DNA of 64,000 nt, taken from assembly GCF_034274695.1 (NCBI RefSeq), contig NZ_CP128362.1, positions 2,294,001 through 2,358,000 of the forward strand. The letters run 5' to 3'. A program made the position numbers and the translations under genes. Below the pieces are notes generated by a model. The model was not told the DNA's origin. It did no database searches and saw nothing but the letters and a program-made list of their open reading frames with translations. Source of the stretch: Chitinophaga sp. LS1. Lineage in GTDB: Bacteria > Bacteroidota > Bacteroidia > Chitinophagales > Chitinophagaceae. Shown in pieces: positions 46,604 to 54,767 of the stretch (position 1 is its first letter; the number at the start of each line of letters is the position of its first letter).

Positions 46604-48817
46604 TTAAAGGTTATCAATAGTGCTTTGTCTTCTATCTATGCCCCAGTTCAGTATCAGACCTACAAAGAAGGTGCGTTGTGCCGGGGGGAGAATGGGTTGT
46701 TTTACCAGGGCATTATAAGAGTAGTTGTATCCTGAGATGTTCGTACGCCCAAGCAGATTGGTAGCAGAAGCATATAGAATAGCCGATGCTTTGCCGATCG
46801 TGGTCAGGTGATAAACGCTCATGTCCAGTGTTTGATAGCCGTTTGTTTTGCCCTGATCTTTGATGTAGTAAGCTTTGCCTGTACTATCAGGGATGATGGC
46901 ATAATAAGGCCTTCCTGTAGCAAAGGTGTACGTCAGACTGGCACCGGTTCCTATTTGAGTAAAGAAGCGTTTTACAGAAGCGGTAGCGGTGTGATTGGCT
47001 GCAATATTAGGCATGAGTGCCCTTGGATAATTCAGGTAATCACGTTTGGTATCCAGGTAGGAATAGCTGATGCTGTAATCCAGGTGTTTGAACGATGTCT
47101 TGTCACGGAAGTACAGTTCAATTCCTTTGGCATAGCCACTGCCGCTGTTGTTGTACGTAGGCACTGTTTTAATCAGGTCTTCGTATTGCTTGTAGAATGC
47201 TTCCACTCTCAGGAAGGTACCGCGTACCTGTCGCTGATAGTTGATGATATAGTGAGTGGCTTTGGTATAACCGAGCGATGAGGTCACTTGCAGATAGGTG
47301 TTTTCTGGTTTTTGCCAGAACTGTCCGTATGCTGCAGAGATGGTAGATCCATTGCCCATCCTATAGGCCAATGAGGCACGGGGTGCCACTTTGGCCTTTT
47401 GTAGGATGGAAGAATATTCTGCCCTGATGCCGAAAGTAGCCACGAGCGAATTCGTAAAGTATAGTTCTGTTTCAGCAAAGCCGGCGGTCAGTTGATCCGG
47501 AAGCTCCTTACTGATTTTATTATAATGGAAATTATAGGAAGAGTACCAGTATTCACTACCAAAGCGAATGGTATTCAGGTTGCTGAATTTTTTCTCTATC
47601 ACAGCTTTGCCTTGTATCAGGCTTTCTTTTCTGTCTAATCTAAAATTCACCGTATCCAGCCAGTATTTTTCAGAGATGTATTTAGGTACGTTGTTCGCAT
47701 CCTGCAGCTGACTGCTGATGCTGTCGTGGGTAATGCTATAGCTGGCGGAGAGGGTCATTTTCCAGCCGTCTCCCAGGTTTTCTTTCCAGTTGAGGGCATT
47801 GAACCAGTTATAATTACTAAGGGTGATCGCGGTTTTCATATCAACCGTGTCGATATTGGGATTGCGTACACCCAGTTTATTATAACTAAAGGTGGTGTAG
47901 TATTTTATCATTCCGTTCTTAGTCCTGATGCGGAAGTTAGCATCCGCATTATGAAACCGTGGACGGATATAGTAATCAGGTGTTTGTTTCACCAGTGCAT
48001 AATACAGGCTGGTGTTGGTATATTGATAGTTAAAGCCAAAAGAAGATCTTTGGTTCTTCGCAAGCTTTTGTACACCCAGGCTATTCTGGATAGGAGAGAT
48101 GAAGGCATTGGCTTCTGATTGCTGTGGCAGATCGATGGTCTCCATGATCAATACAGAGCTGAGGGCCTGTCCATACAGTGCGGAATAGCCACCGGTACTA
48201 AAGGCAAAGCCTTTGAACAGGGTAGCCGGGTATCTGCCACGGCTGGGGATATTAGAGGCACTCAGGTAGTAAGGTCTGCTCACGAGCGATCCGTCTATGA
48301 ACTGTTTGGCCTCATAGCTATCACCCCCTCTTACAAAGAGGCCTTCCTGGTTGCTGATCTGTTGTGCACCGGGTAGGGTATTGACAGCCCGGGAAATGTC
48401 TGCGTTGGCGCCGGCCGTGGTTTGTACGTCCAGCGAACTTAATACGGTAAGGCCTTTTTTGCCCAAACCTCCTCCAAATGCGCCTGCGGTGATCGTGACG
48501 GCATTGAGTTCACTTATCTTTTCCTTGAGGGCAAAGTCTATTTGTATAGGTTCACTACCCAGGGTGATGGTTTGTACTTTGGTCTCATACCCTGTGGCGG
48601 AGGCGATCAGTGTGAAAGTACCTTTTTCTGTGGTACTGATACGGAAGCGCCCGGTAGAGTCAGTGGTGGCACCATCGTAGGTGTCTTTTAAAGCGACAGA
48701 TACACCAGGTATTGCCTGCTTTTTGTTGTCAGTAACCGAACCGGTTATTTGTGCCTGCCCAAGGGCCACGGTGGTTACAAGCAGGAACAATATGATGGTA
48801 AGTATCTTTTTAGGCAT
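46604..48817 (-). CDS. TonB-dependent receptor without SusD partner
   Basis: A 737-residue outer-membrane receptor. A signal peptide (to about LGQAQ, residue 22) precedes a carboxypeptidase-like beta domain (ITGSVTDNKKQAIPGVSVALKDTYDGATTDSTGRFRIS, about 24-61), a plug (TTAGANADISRAVNTLPGAQQISNQEGLFVRGGDSYEAKQFIDGSLV, about 132-178) and a barrel ending with TFFVGLILNWGIDRRQSTIDNL. Its size fits siderophore- or peptide-type receptors better than SusC. It follows the receiver gene and may import or sense a small molecule for that regulatory unit. Confidence 0.88.
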   Translation of the reverse strand: MPKKILTIILFLLVTTVALGQAQITGSVTDNKKQAIPGVSVALKDTYDGATTDSTGRFRISTTEKGTFTLIASATGYETKVQTITLGSEPIQIDFALKEKISELNAVTITAGAFGGGLGKKGLTVLSSLDVQTTAGANADISRAVNTLPGAQQISNQEGLFVRGGDSYEAKQFIDGSLVSRPYYLSASNIPSRGRYPATLFKGFAFSTGGYSALYGQALSSVLIMETIDLPQQSEANAFISPIQNSLGVQKLAKNQRSSFGFNYQYTNTSLYYALVKQTPDYYIRPRFHNADANFRIRTKNGMIKYYTTFSYNKLGVRNPNIDTVDMKTAITLSNYNWFNALNWKENLGDGWKMTLSASYSITHDSISSQLQDANNVPKYISEKYWLDTVNFRLDRKESLIQGKAVIEKKFSNLNTIRFGSEYWYSSYNFHYNKISKELPDQLTAGFAETELYFTNSLVATFGIRAEYSSILQKAKVAPRASLAYRMGNGSTISAAYGQFWQKPENTYLQVTSSLGYTKATHYIINYQRQVRGTFLRVEAFYKQYEDLIKTVPTYNNSGSGYAKGIELYFRDKTSFKHLDYSISYSYLDTKRDYLNYPRALMPNIAANHTATASVKRFFTQIGTGASLTYTFATGRPYYAIIPDSTGKAYYIKDQGKTNGYQTLDMSVYHLTTIGKASAILYASATNLLGRTNISGYNYSYNALVKQPILPPAQRTFFVGLILNWGIDRRQSTIDNL

Positions 48818-48828
48818 ACAATGAAGGG

Positions 48829-49209
48829 TTAATTTAATTTGGATGCGTGCAGGTCCTTTATTCTCCCTATTTCTTTTTTAAAGAGCAGGAAACTCACGGG
48901 TTTGTTTAAATATCCTACGTTGGCTAATTGTCTGGGCAATATATCCAGCACATAGTCATATGGATATTTGGTGACGAAAACATAGACAATGTCCTTCTGG
49001 AATATGTCGTCAAACACCAGGTTTTCAATACCTGAAATACTGACGTCTATAAAAACTATATCCGGAGCGGACTTACTGATGGTGGTCAATATATCGGAGG
49101 CTTTGGTCGATTTGGCAATGAGCCTTATTCCATCCGTCTGACTGATATAGTATTCCAGCATATCAACACTGAGCGGGTCTTCGTCTATTATAATACAAGT
49201 CAAATACAT
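48829..49209 (-). CDS. Receiver-only response regulator
   Basis: A 126-residue CheY-like receiver domain with no output domain. The acidic pocket DED (about residues 9-11), phospho-acceptor Asp55 in DIVFIDVSIS, Thr80 in VFVTKYP and Lys103 in YLNKPVS are all in place, so phosphorylation is likely. The longer frame to 49332 is rejected because MYLTCIIIDEDPL is a perfect family start. It lies 29 bases after the lanthipeptide-like gene. Without a DNA-binding domain it could act by protein contact or as a phosphate sink for the LytS kinase at 49715. Confidence 0.82.
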   Translation of the reverse strand: MYLTCIIIDEDPLSVDMLEYYISQTDGIRLIAKSTKASDILTTISKSAPDIVFIDVSISGIENLVFDDIFQKDIVYVFVTKYPYDYVLDILPRQLANVGYLNKPVSFLLFKKEIGRIKDLHASKLN

Positions 49210-49238
49210 TGCTGGTAGATAATTAATGAAAAAAGGGA

Positions 49239-49415
49239 TTAAGCGGTTACAGTCGCTAAGCTGGATACACCGGTAGGCAGGGTGTTGATAGAAGAATAGT
49301 TGTTGCCCTGGCCATTCGCACCTTTGCCGCAACCGCAGGCGTTGAGCTTGCTGATAATTTCTTTGTTCAGGCTCAGATTTGATTGTTTGCCGGTAGTGTT
49401 TTTTACTTGTTTCAT
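49239..49415 (-). CDS. Lanthipeptide-like precursor peptide
   Basis: A 58-residue peptide, MKQVKNTTGKQSN then LSLNKEIISKLN, then a core. The LxLNKexIxkLN leader is what I know from Bacteroidota class I lanthipeptide precursors such as those of the pinensin group. The core starts about residue 26 (ACGCG), is rich in Gly, Asn, Ser and Thr, and has Cys27 and Cys29 plus eight Ser/Thr after residue 40 (S41, S42, T45, T48, S51, S52, T55, T57) for possible ring formation. No LanB dehydratase, LanC cyclase or transporter gene is in this window, so it is an orphan precursor here. ATG 49415 is chosen because it gives the typical MK-leader. Confidence 0.6.
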   Translation of the reverse strand: MKQVKNTTGKQSNLSLNKEIISKLNACGCGKGANGQGNNYSSINTLPTGVSSLATVTA

Positions 49416-49714
49416 AGTGGTAGTTTTTTGTTGTTGATTACGATACAAACTTTCATCTTTTCCCGCCGGGCAAAAATTCTTTTAGACCAAAGTGATGTCT
49501 TACCCAACGAAATGATCACACCGTAGGCATCAAGGATTTTGAAAAACAGGAAAAATGGGGGAAGAAGGGGTGTTTTTGGGAGATTACTCACCAAAATTTG
49601 AGCTGGAAAACCCCCTTAGATAAGGAAATACGCCAAAAAAAACATATCTTCATTAAGTATTGTAGAAAATGACCCAAAGAGAAGGCACTGATTTATAATT
49701 GTTTAGAGGCGGAC

Positions 49715-50824
49715 ATGAAAAAACCCTTTGATTTTACCCGACTACTTATCCCGGAGAATGTAAAGTATGTGCACATCGTATTCTGGTGTATTATGTTGAT
49801 CCTGTATACCCTGAATATTATGTTCCTTTACTCGACGAACGGACTTATTTCCCTCATGTTTGGTTTAAGGAACTTACTGGGGGCCATGTTTTTCTTTTAT
49901 TTCATCTTTTATGTACTGGTACCGGTTTTCCTGAACAGGAAGGAACGGATACTGTTCTTTGCAGGCCTCCTGGTTCCCTTCTGGATCTGGGCAGTGATCA
50001 ACTATTCCTTTATGTCACTGCTTATTAACTATTTTACGATAGCAGACAGGGATCTACTGGCCTCGGTAAAGGTGATTGCTGACAAATCTATCTGGCAGAT
50101 CATGGCGCCACACACCATTTTGCAGACCTCCATCGGGGTGCTCATGATCGTAACGCCGCCTATTACCATAAAACTCGTCGAGGAAATCTCCCGATCAGTC
50201 AACAGGGCCCTCCGGTTGGAAAGAGATAACCTGAACCTGGAAGTGAGTTTTCTACGATCCCAGCTAAATCCACACTTTTTATTCAACACGCTCAATAATA
50301 TCTATTCGCTGTCTGTCAGAAATAATCCCAGGGCACCTGAATTAATTATGCAGCTCTCCGATATGCTGCGTTATACCCTGTACGAATCAAACCGCGAAGA
50401 AGTAGAATTGTCAAAAGAAGCCGATTTTTTATATAACTATGTTCAACTGGAAAAAGCCAGGTATGGAAAGGATGTAGATATTCAGTTTGTATACGATGCT
50501 GAATCCCTGGAGGGATATAAGATCGTACCGTTGCTGACATTCCCGTTTATCGAGAATTCATTTAAACACGGGCTGGATACATCAACCCAAAATCCATGGC
50601 TGAAGATTTCATTTGAGGTGGCGGACAATACCCTCTTTTTTGAAATCGCAAATAGTAAAGGGGACGAATCATTATTTAAACATCATAAAGAATCCGGAAC
50701 GGGGGGGATAGGGATTGCAAATACGAAAAAACGCCTATCCTTGTTATATCAGAATAAGTACTCATTATCCATCAACAATAGTCCGGATTCCCATAGCATC
50801 AACCTTAATATAACTCTTATCTAG
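49715..50824 (+). CDS. LytS-type sensor histidine kinase
   Basis: A 369-residue membrane kinase. Four membrane helices lie in the first 150 residues, then a coiled linker, then the HisKA-type LytS domain with the phospho-acceptor His187 in SQLNPHFLFNTLNNIYSLS, an N box (PLLTFPFIENSFKHGLD) and a glycine box (GTGGIGIANTKKRLSLLY). It pairs with the LytTR regulator two bases downstream. It stands beside the acyl-peptide cluster and is its likely controller, though this is inferred from position only. Confidence 0.92.
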   Translation: MKKPFDFTRLLIPENVKYVHIVFWCIMLILYTLNIMFLYSTNGLISLMFGLRNLLGAMFFFYFIFYVLVPVFLNRKERILFFAGLLVPFWIWAVINYSFMSLLINYFTIADRDLLASVKVIADKSIWQIMAPHTILQTSIGVLMIVTPPITIKLVEEISRSVNRALRLERDNLNLEVSFLRSQLNPHFLFNTLNNIYSLSVRNNPRAPELIMQLSDMLRYTLYESNREEVELSKEADFLYNYVQLEKARYGKDVDIQFVYDAESLEGYKIVPLLTFPFIENSFKHGLDTSTQNPWLKISFEVADNTLFFEIANSKGDESLFKHHKESGTGGIGIANTKKRLSLLYQNKYSLSINNSPDSHSINLNITLI

Positions 50825-50826
50825 CC

Positions 50827-51567
50827 ATGAAGAAAATCAAATGTATCATCGTAGATGATGAGCCGTTATCCCGGGAATTGTTAGAAAGTCATATCGAGCG
50901 CATACCCTTCTTAGAACTTGTCAAATCCTGCGCAGATGCTTTCGATGCGATAGACATATTGCAGACAGATACCATTGAGCTCCTGATCACAGATATCCAG
51001 ATGCCGAGAATCAATGGTCTGGAACTGATCAAATCATTGTCTAATCCGCCCTTCCTGATTTTTGCCACTGCCTATTCCAACTATGCGATCGAGGGGTACG
51101 ACCTGAATGCGGTAGACTTTTTACTAAAGCCTATTTCGTTCGAAAGATTTTTAAAAGCGATCAATAAAGCAAAGAAAGATATTGATCAGAAAGCAGGAGA
51201 AGCAGCAGCAGTCGCTCCTGCACCAGTGAGCGCCACACAGCTGCCACAGCACCTGTTTGTAAAAGACGGACACAAGTTGTCAAAGATCCTGTTCGAAGAT
51301 ATTCTGTACATCGAAGGCATGAAAGATTACATTAAAATAGTCACGAAACAAAAGAATGTAGTGACTTACATGCGTATGAAGAGTATTGAAGAAGTACTGC
51401 CTGAAACACAATTTGTACGTATACATAAGTCTTATATTATTCACCTGCCTGCTATTAAATCAGTAGTAGGGAATTCAATTGAATTGATAAATAATGAATC
51501 AATCATCATTTCAAAACAACATAAACAAATGTTGATCGATCGATTGAATGTAGCTGGTAAAGTATAG
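50827..51567 (+). CDS. LytTR-type response regulator
   Basis: A 246-residue regulator with an N-terminal receiver (DDEP at residues 10-13, phospho-acceptor Asp56 in LLITDIQMP, Lys in FLLKPISFERF) and a C-terminal LytTR DNA-binding domain (LFVKDGHKLSKILFEDILYIEGMKDYIKIVT, about residues 142-172; VRIHKSYIIHLPAIKSV). An alanine/proline-rich hinge links the two. It is the partner of the LytS kinase. A terminator follows, so the target operon at 51907 has its own promoter region. Confidence 0.93.
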   Translation: MKKIKCIIVDDEPLSRELLESHIERIPFLELVKSCADAFDAIDILQTDTIELLITDIQMPRINGLELIKSLSNPPFLIFATAYSNYAIEGYDLNAVDFLLKPISFERFLKAINKAKKDIDQKAGEAAAVAPAPVSATQLPQHLFVKDGHKLSKILFEDILYIEGMKDYIKIVTKQKNVVTYMRMKSIEEVLPETQFVRIHKSYIIHLPAIKSVVGNSIELINNESIIISKQHKQMLIDRLNVAGKV

Positions 51568-51586
51568 CTAAACCCCCGCCAGTATT

Positions 51587-51629
51587 GCGGAAAGCCCGCT
51601 TCAACATAGTGTTGGAGCGGGCTTTCCGC
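51587..51629 (+). terminator. Strong terminator after the LytTR gene
   Basis: A 19-bp stem (51587-51605 against 51611-51629, one T-G wobble) with a 5-base loop, followed by the weak tail ATTTAAG. Confidence 0.8.
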
Positions 51630-51906
51630 ATTTAAGCGCATTTTACACGATATCTAAACCAAGGTCTATTTGGTGTGGTAAACTCTCAATTTCGTCTAAA
51701 AGAGTTTTTGTGCGAAGCGTTTTGTTAGACATTTGAATCATCGAAGCAAACATGATCAAAACGAAAACGAAAATGTTCGCCACCAGATACAAGATTTGAA
51801 GAGAATGAACTTTGGTTGTGTAGAAACATCATCTTGTCTAAAAAAATTTTCTAAGTGTACGTTTCGAAGCAATTTTAAACCATCAATCAAAACTGAAAAT
51901 AAAAAC
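51630..51906 (+). promoter_or_regulatory. Putative control region of the acyl-peptide operon
   Basis: A 277-base A/T-rich gap after the terminator. The motif GTCTAAAA(R)A... TTTT... CGAAGC occurs twice, at 51694-51718 and 51836-51870, about 140 bases apart; these could be binding sites, for instance for the LytTR regulator, but they do not clearly match a LytTR consensus. An open frame reaches back to 51733 but its first 58 residues have an unlikely composition, so it is taken as non-coding leader. Confidence 0.35.
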
Positions 51907-52314
51907 ATGGAACTTAAAAATTACAGCACAGTATCGAATGCCTTCTACAAGGTGGTGCAGGCTGGAGCAAAAATAGATGAACTGATCACAGCCATCAAAA
52001 CCACCAGCCTGCCTGCATCTGAGAAGTATGCGTACCAGGCGTTCTGTTATGCGATGATGGCGAGAGAAGCTTCCGGAATGTTGCAGAAAGGAAAATATAT
52101 TCAGCAGTACGGTGAGTTCATTGGCAAATCGATCGTGATCAACAATGATTGTTTCGAAGCAAGACTGATGCGCTTCATTGTAGAAAAGAAATTGTCTGAC
52201 GTCGGTTTTGTAAGTCACAAAGAAACAGACATTGCATTCCTCTCGACCAATGTCGAATCCATACAGGACGATTGTTTAAAGCATGTAACCTTAAAAGCCC
52301 TTTCAAATGTATAA
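51907..52314 (+). CDS. Small conserved-looking protein at operon start
   Basis: A 135-residue soluble helical protein that I do not recognise. Helices such as NAFYKVVQAGAKIDELITAI (about residues 10-29), SEKYAYQAFCYAMMAREASGML (about 37-58) and NDCFEARLMRFIVEKKLSD (about 79-97) suggest a TPR-like bundle. It overlaps the acyl ligase gene by 8 bases, so the two are translationally linked and its function is probably tied to acyl activation or to the synthase. It may be a scaffold or chaperone. Confidence 0.6.
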   Translation: MELKNYSTVSNAFYKVVQAGAKIDELITAIKTTSLPASEKYAYQAFCYAMMAREASGMLQKGKYIQQYGEFIGKSIVINNDCFEARLMRFIVEKKLSDVGFVSHKETDIAFLSTNVESIQDDCLKHVTLKALSNV

Positions 52315-53710
52315 GGACTCATTTTTCATCCCTTTCAAAGAACATCACGACTCGATCATAATAGATGCTACACAGTCGAAGAGTTATACCTATGAAGAAG
52401 TGTATAGCCAGATTGAAGGTATAGCTGCGGGCATCGAAGCGTTGCAACTGGCAAAACATTCTATCGTAGTGATCTATGGCTACAAGAATGCATTCAAATC
52501 ATTGCTGTTGTTTTTCTCCTGTCTGAAATGCGATCTGATCCCATTCCTGGTAGAAACAGGCGGATTGAGTAAAATCACAGATCTCAAGTTCAACGCACTC
52601 ATTGCAGAAGCAGCTGTAACAGATAGTATCGTAGAAAACGCCACTGCACAAAAAGTAAATGATGCATACGTTTATTACAACCTGCACGATGATATTTATA
52701 TAGGCGATGAAAATGATCTGCTGGTAGTATCCAGTTCCGGCACTACCGCAGGCACTCCTAAGAAGATACTGCTGGGCAAACAGCAAACCATTGCAAACAT
52801 TGCCTCCAACAGAGAAGCGATGGCTATCACAAAGGATGATGTGACGCTTGTATTACTACCTGTATCATACTCCTACGGCCTCATCGCACAGTTCCTTACA
52901 CACTTCTTTACAGGTGCAAAGATCGTACTGGGCGAAAGATTGCTGGGCATCTTACAACTACCACAGCTCTTTCAGAAACACCAGATCACGAATGTGTTTA
53001 TGACGCCCCTGTTGGCAAGACTCATCTTATACTACTATCAGAAGATACCTAAGATCAAAAATAATCTGCGGTTCATGACCATGGGAGGAGATAAGCCACA
53101 CCTGCCTACATTCCAGAATGTATTCAGACTGTTCAGCTGCTCTATCTATAGCACCTATGGCCTGGCTGAAGCGGGACCCAGAGTCGCAACCTGCAAATAT
53201 ACAGACGTACCCGAACAGGATAGTGAAGCCTGCATTGGCCTTGTCAATCCAGGTATCACCCTCCGGGTTGCACACACAGAAAAATACCAGGACAAGTACA
53301 ACGATACGCCCATTGGCTATCTGCAAATAGAAAGTCCTTCCATCTACCTCGGTTATATCAGGGGCAATGTGCTGGACAAACCAGCTTCCAATGCGGTACT
53401 CACGACAAAAGATATTGTGGTGAAGAAAGATAACCGCTACTTTATACTGGGTAGGGAAGGAGATTTCATCGAGTACAAAGACAGGATCATCTGGTTCAAT
53501 AGTCTCTCCGATGAACTCTATCATGCGCCCGAAGTACTGAAAGTAAGTATCCGGAAAGATAGTGAAGACAGAATGGAAATAGGCGTCTTTCACAGAAATA
53601 AGATCAACGTGCCCGAAGTGGAACAGGCGCTGAAAGATAAGTACGACCTGCACGCAGGGGATCACTATGACCTGAAATTAATAGAATTTAATAATACCTA
53701 TTACAAATGA
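52307..53710 (+). CDS. AMP-dependent acyl ligase (short form)
   Basis: A 467-residue ANL-superfamily ligase that should activate a carboxylic acid as acyl-AMP and load it on the ACP or CoA. The P-loop-like motif SSSGTTAGTPK (about residues 142-152), the YGLAE motif (about 284-288) and the later KDIVVKKDNRYFILGREGDFI (D and GR-type hinge) are present. The chain ends at EFNNTYYK, where family members usually have PxTxxGKxxR with the catalytic lysine; only the final Lys could stand in for it. It therefore lacks a normal C-terminal end and may act at reduced scope or with a non-standard lysine. It overlaps the phosphopantetheinyl transferase gene by 4 bases. Confidence 0.8.
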   Translation: MYKDSFFIPFKEHHDSIIIDATQSKSYTYEEVYSQIEGIAAGIEALQLAKHSIVVIYGYKNAFKSLLLFFSCLKCDLIPFLVETGGLSKITDLKFNALIAEAAVTDSIVENATAQKVNDAYVYYNLHDDIYIGDENDLLVVSSSGTTAGTPKKILLGKQQTIANIASNREAMAITKDDVTLVLLPVSYSYGLIAQFLTHFFTGAKIVLGERLLGILQLPQLFQKHQITNVFMTPLLARLILYYYQKIPKIKNNLRFMTMGGDKPHLPTFQNVFRLFSCSIYSTYGLAEAGPRVATCKYTDVPEQDSEACIGLVNPGITLRVAHTEKYQDKYNDTPIGYLQIESPSIYLGYIRGNVLDKPASNAVLTTKDIVVKKDNRYFILGREGDFIEYKDRIIWFNSLSDELYHAPEVLKVSIRKDSEDRMEIGVFHRNKINVPEVEQALKDKYDLHAGDHYDLKLIEFNNTYYK

Positions 53711-54312
53711 CCCGGCTATTCATTGCTGAAATAAAACCAGCTGCTGATGACAGCTGTATGGATACGATCAGACATCATTTCAGCGATGAATTAGTAAACA
53801 GACTAACGAAATCTCCGGGTACGGGACACTGGTTAAAAAGGGTGACTTCCAGGTTAATGCTTGTAAGGATCTTCAAGGAACTGGGGCTGGACACAACGCT
53901 GCTCAGGGAACTGCATTACAACCCGCATGGAAAGTTAGTGATGGATAAGGGGATCCTCAATATATCTATCTCCTATAGCAACAGTATCGTAGCATGTGTA
54001 GTGAGTGAAAACAAAATAGGGGTGGACATAGAAGACGTAAGTGCGCCTCCCACCAGCAAAACAATGACCCTGCTGGAAAAGTGGACAGGCAGAAAGGTAA
54101 AGGATCAGATGGATTTCTTTATGCTATGGACCCAAATAGAATCGATCGCCAAGCTATACGACGACAAGGGACTTGCTGATATATTCTACGGCAATCTGCT
54201 ATCAGAAAAACATTATACCAGACAATATCTTTTAAATCACAATTACCTCGTATCCATGTCTGCATTGACATGCCTGGATACTGTTGACCAAATAAAAACA
54301 TTGACTATATGA
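53707..54312 (+). CDS. 4'-phosphopantetheinyl transferase
   Basis: A 201-residue Sfp-type enzyme that attaches the phosphopantetheine arm of CoA to Ser46 of the ACP encoded downstream. GVDIED (Asp107, Glu109) binds magnesium, and WTQIESIAK (Trp141, Glu145, Lys149) is the second signature. NISISYSNSIVACVVSENK (about residues 85-103) replaces the more common FNLSHS block. It overlaps both neighbours by 4 bases, so the operon carries its own ACP-activating enzyme. Confidence 0.87.
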   Translation: MTRLFIAEIKPAADDSCMDTIRHHFSDELVNRLTKSPGTGHWLKRVTSRLMLVRIFKELGLDTTLLRELHYNPHGKLVMDKGILNISISYSNSIVACVVSENKIGVDIEDVSAPPTSKTMTLLEKWTGRKVKDQMDFFMLWTQIESIAKLYDDKGLADIFYGNLLSEKHYTRQYLLNHNYLVSMSALTCLDTVDQIKTLTI

Positions 54313-54767
54313 CAACGGCAGAATTTGATACCCTGAAGCCTTCCGCGCTACTACCCCACAGAGAGCCAATGTTGCTGGTGGACAAGGTACTGCACACAGA
54401 TTTTAAAAATACCATTACCACCGAAACCGAAATAGGGGAAGACATGATATTCCTGAAAGGACACTTTCCCGGTTATCCCTTACTACCAGGTGTAATCATT
54501 ATCGAAGCCATGTTCCAGGCATCTGGTGTACTCAACAGAGTCGCTACGCTGGATAGAGATGGTGAAGCACAACAGAAGAAGAAATTGGGCAAGGCAGTGA
54601 AAGTTAAATCTGCCGTGTTCTACAAAGAAGTGTTACCCGGAGATAAACTCGTGATCACATCTGAACGCATCAAGAATATATTAAACTTCAGCGAATACAA
54701 GGCGACAGCCACAGTGAACGGTGAAGTAGTATGTAAAGCAGAAATCACTTTATCTATTAGCATATGA
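54309..54767 (+). CDS. FabZ-like 3-hydroxyacyl-ACP dehydratase
   Basis: A 152-residue hotdog-fold protein. GHFPGYPLLPGVIIIEAM (residues 51-68) carries the catalytic His52 and Glu66 pair of FabZ. LLPHREPMLLVDKVL (about 14-28) is the usual FabZ entrance. It removes water from 3-hydroxyacyl-ACP to give a trans-2-enoyl chain. With a ketoreductase but no enoyl reductase next to it, the chain would keep double bonds. It overlaps the following ketosynthase-like gene by 4 bases. Confidence 0.9.
   Translation: MTTAEFDTLKPSALLPHREPMLLVDKVLHTDFKNTITTETEIGEDMIFLKGHFPGYPLLPGVIIIEAMFQASGVLNRVATLDRDGEAQQKKKLGKAVKVKSAVFYKEVLPGDKLVITSERIKNILNFSEYKATATVNGEVVCKAEITLSISI

Noticed and set aside
49210..49332. Longer start of the receiver protein
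   Set aside because: The extension overlaps the lanthipeptide-like gene and has no receiver similarity; MYLTCIIIDEDPL is the typical start.
51733..51906. N-terminal extension of the 135-residue protein
   Set aside because: The extra 58 residues are Asn/Lys/Ser-rich with no fold, and the region holds repeated motifs that fit a control region; ATG 51907 gives a clean start.
53027..53665. 212-residue minus-strand open frame
   Set aside because: It is the antisense of the acyl ligase gene, which has clear motifs; the antisense protein has none.
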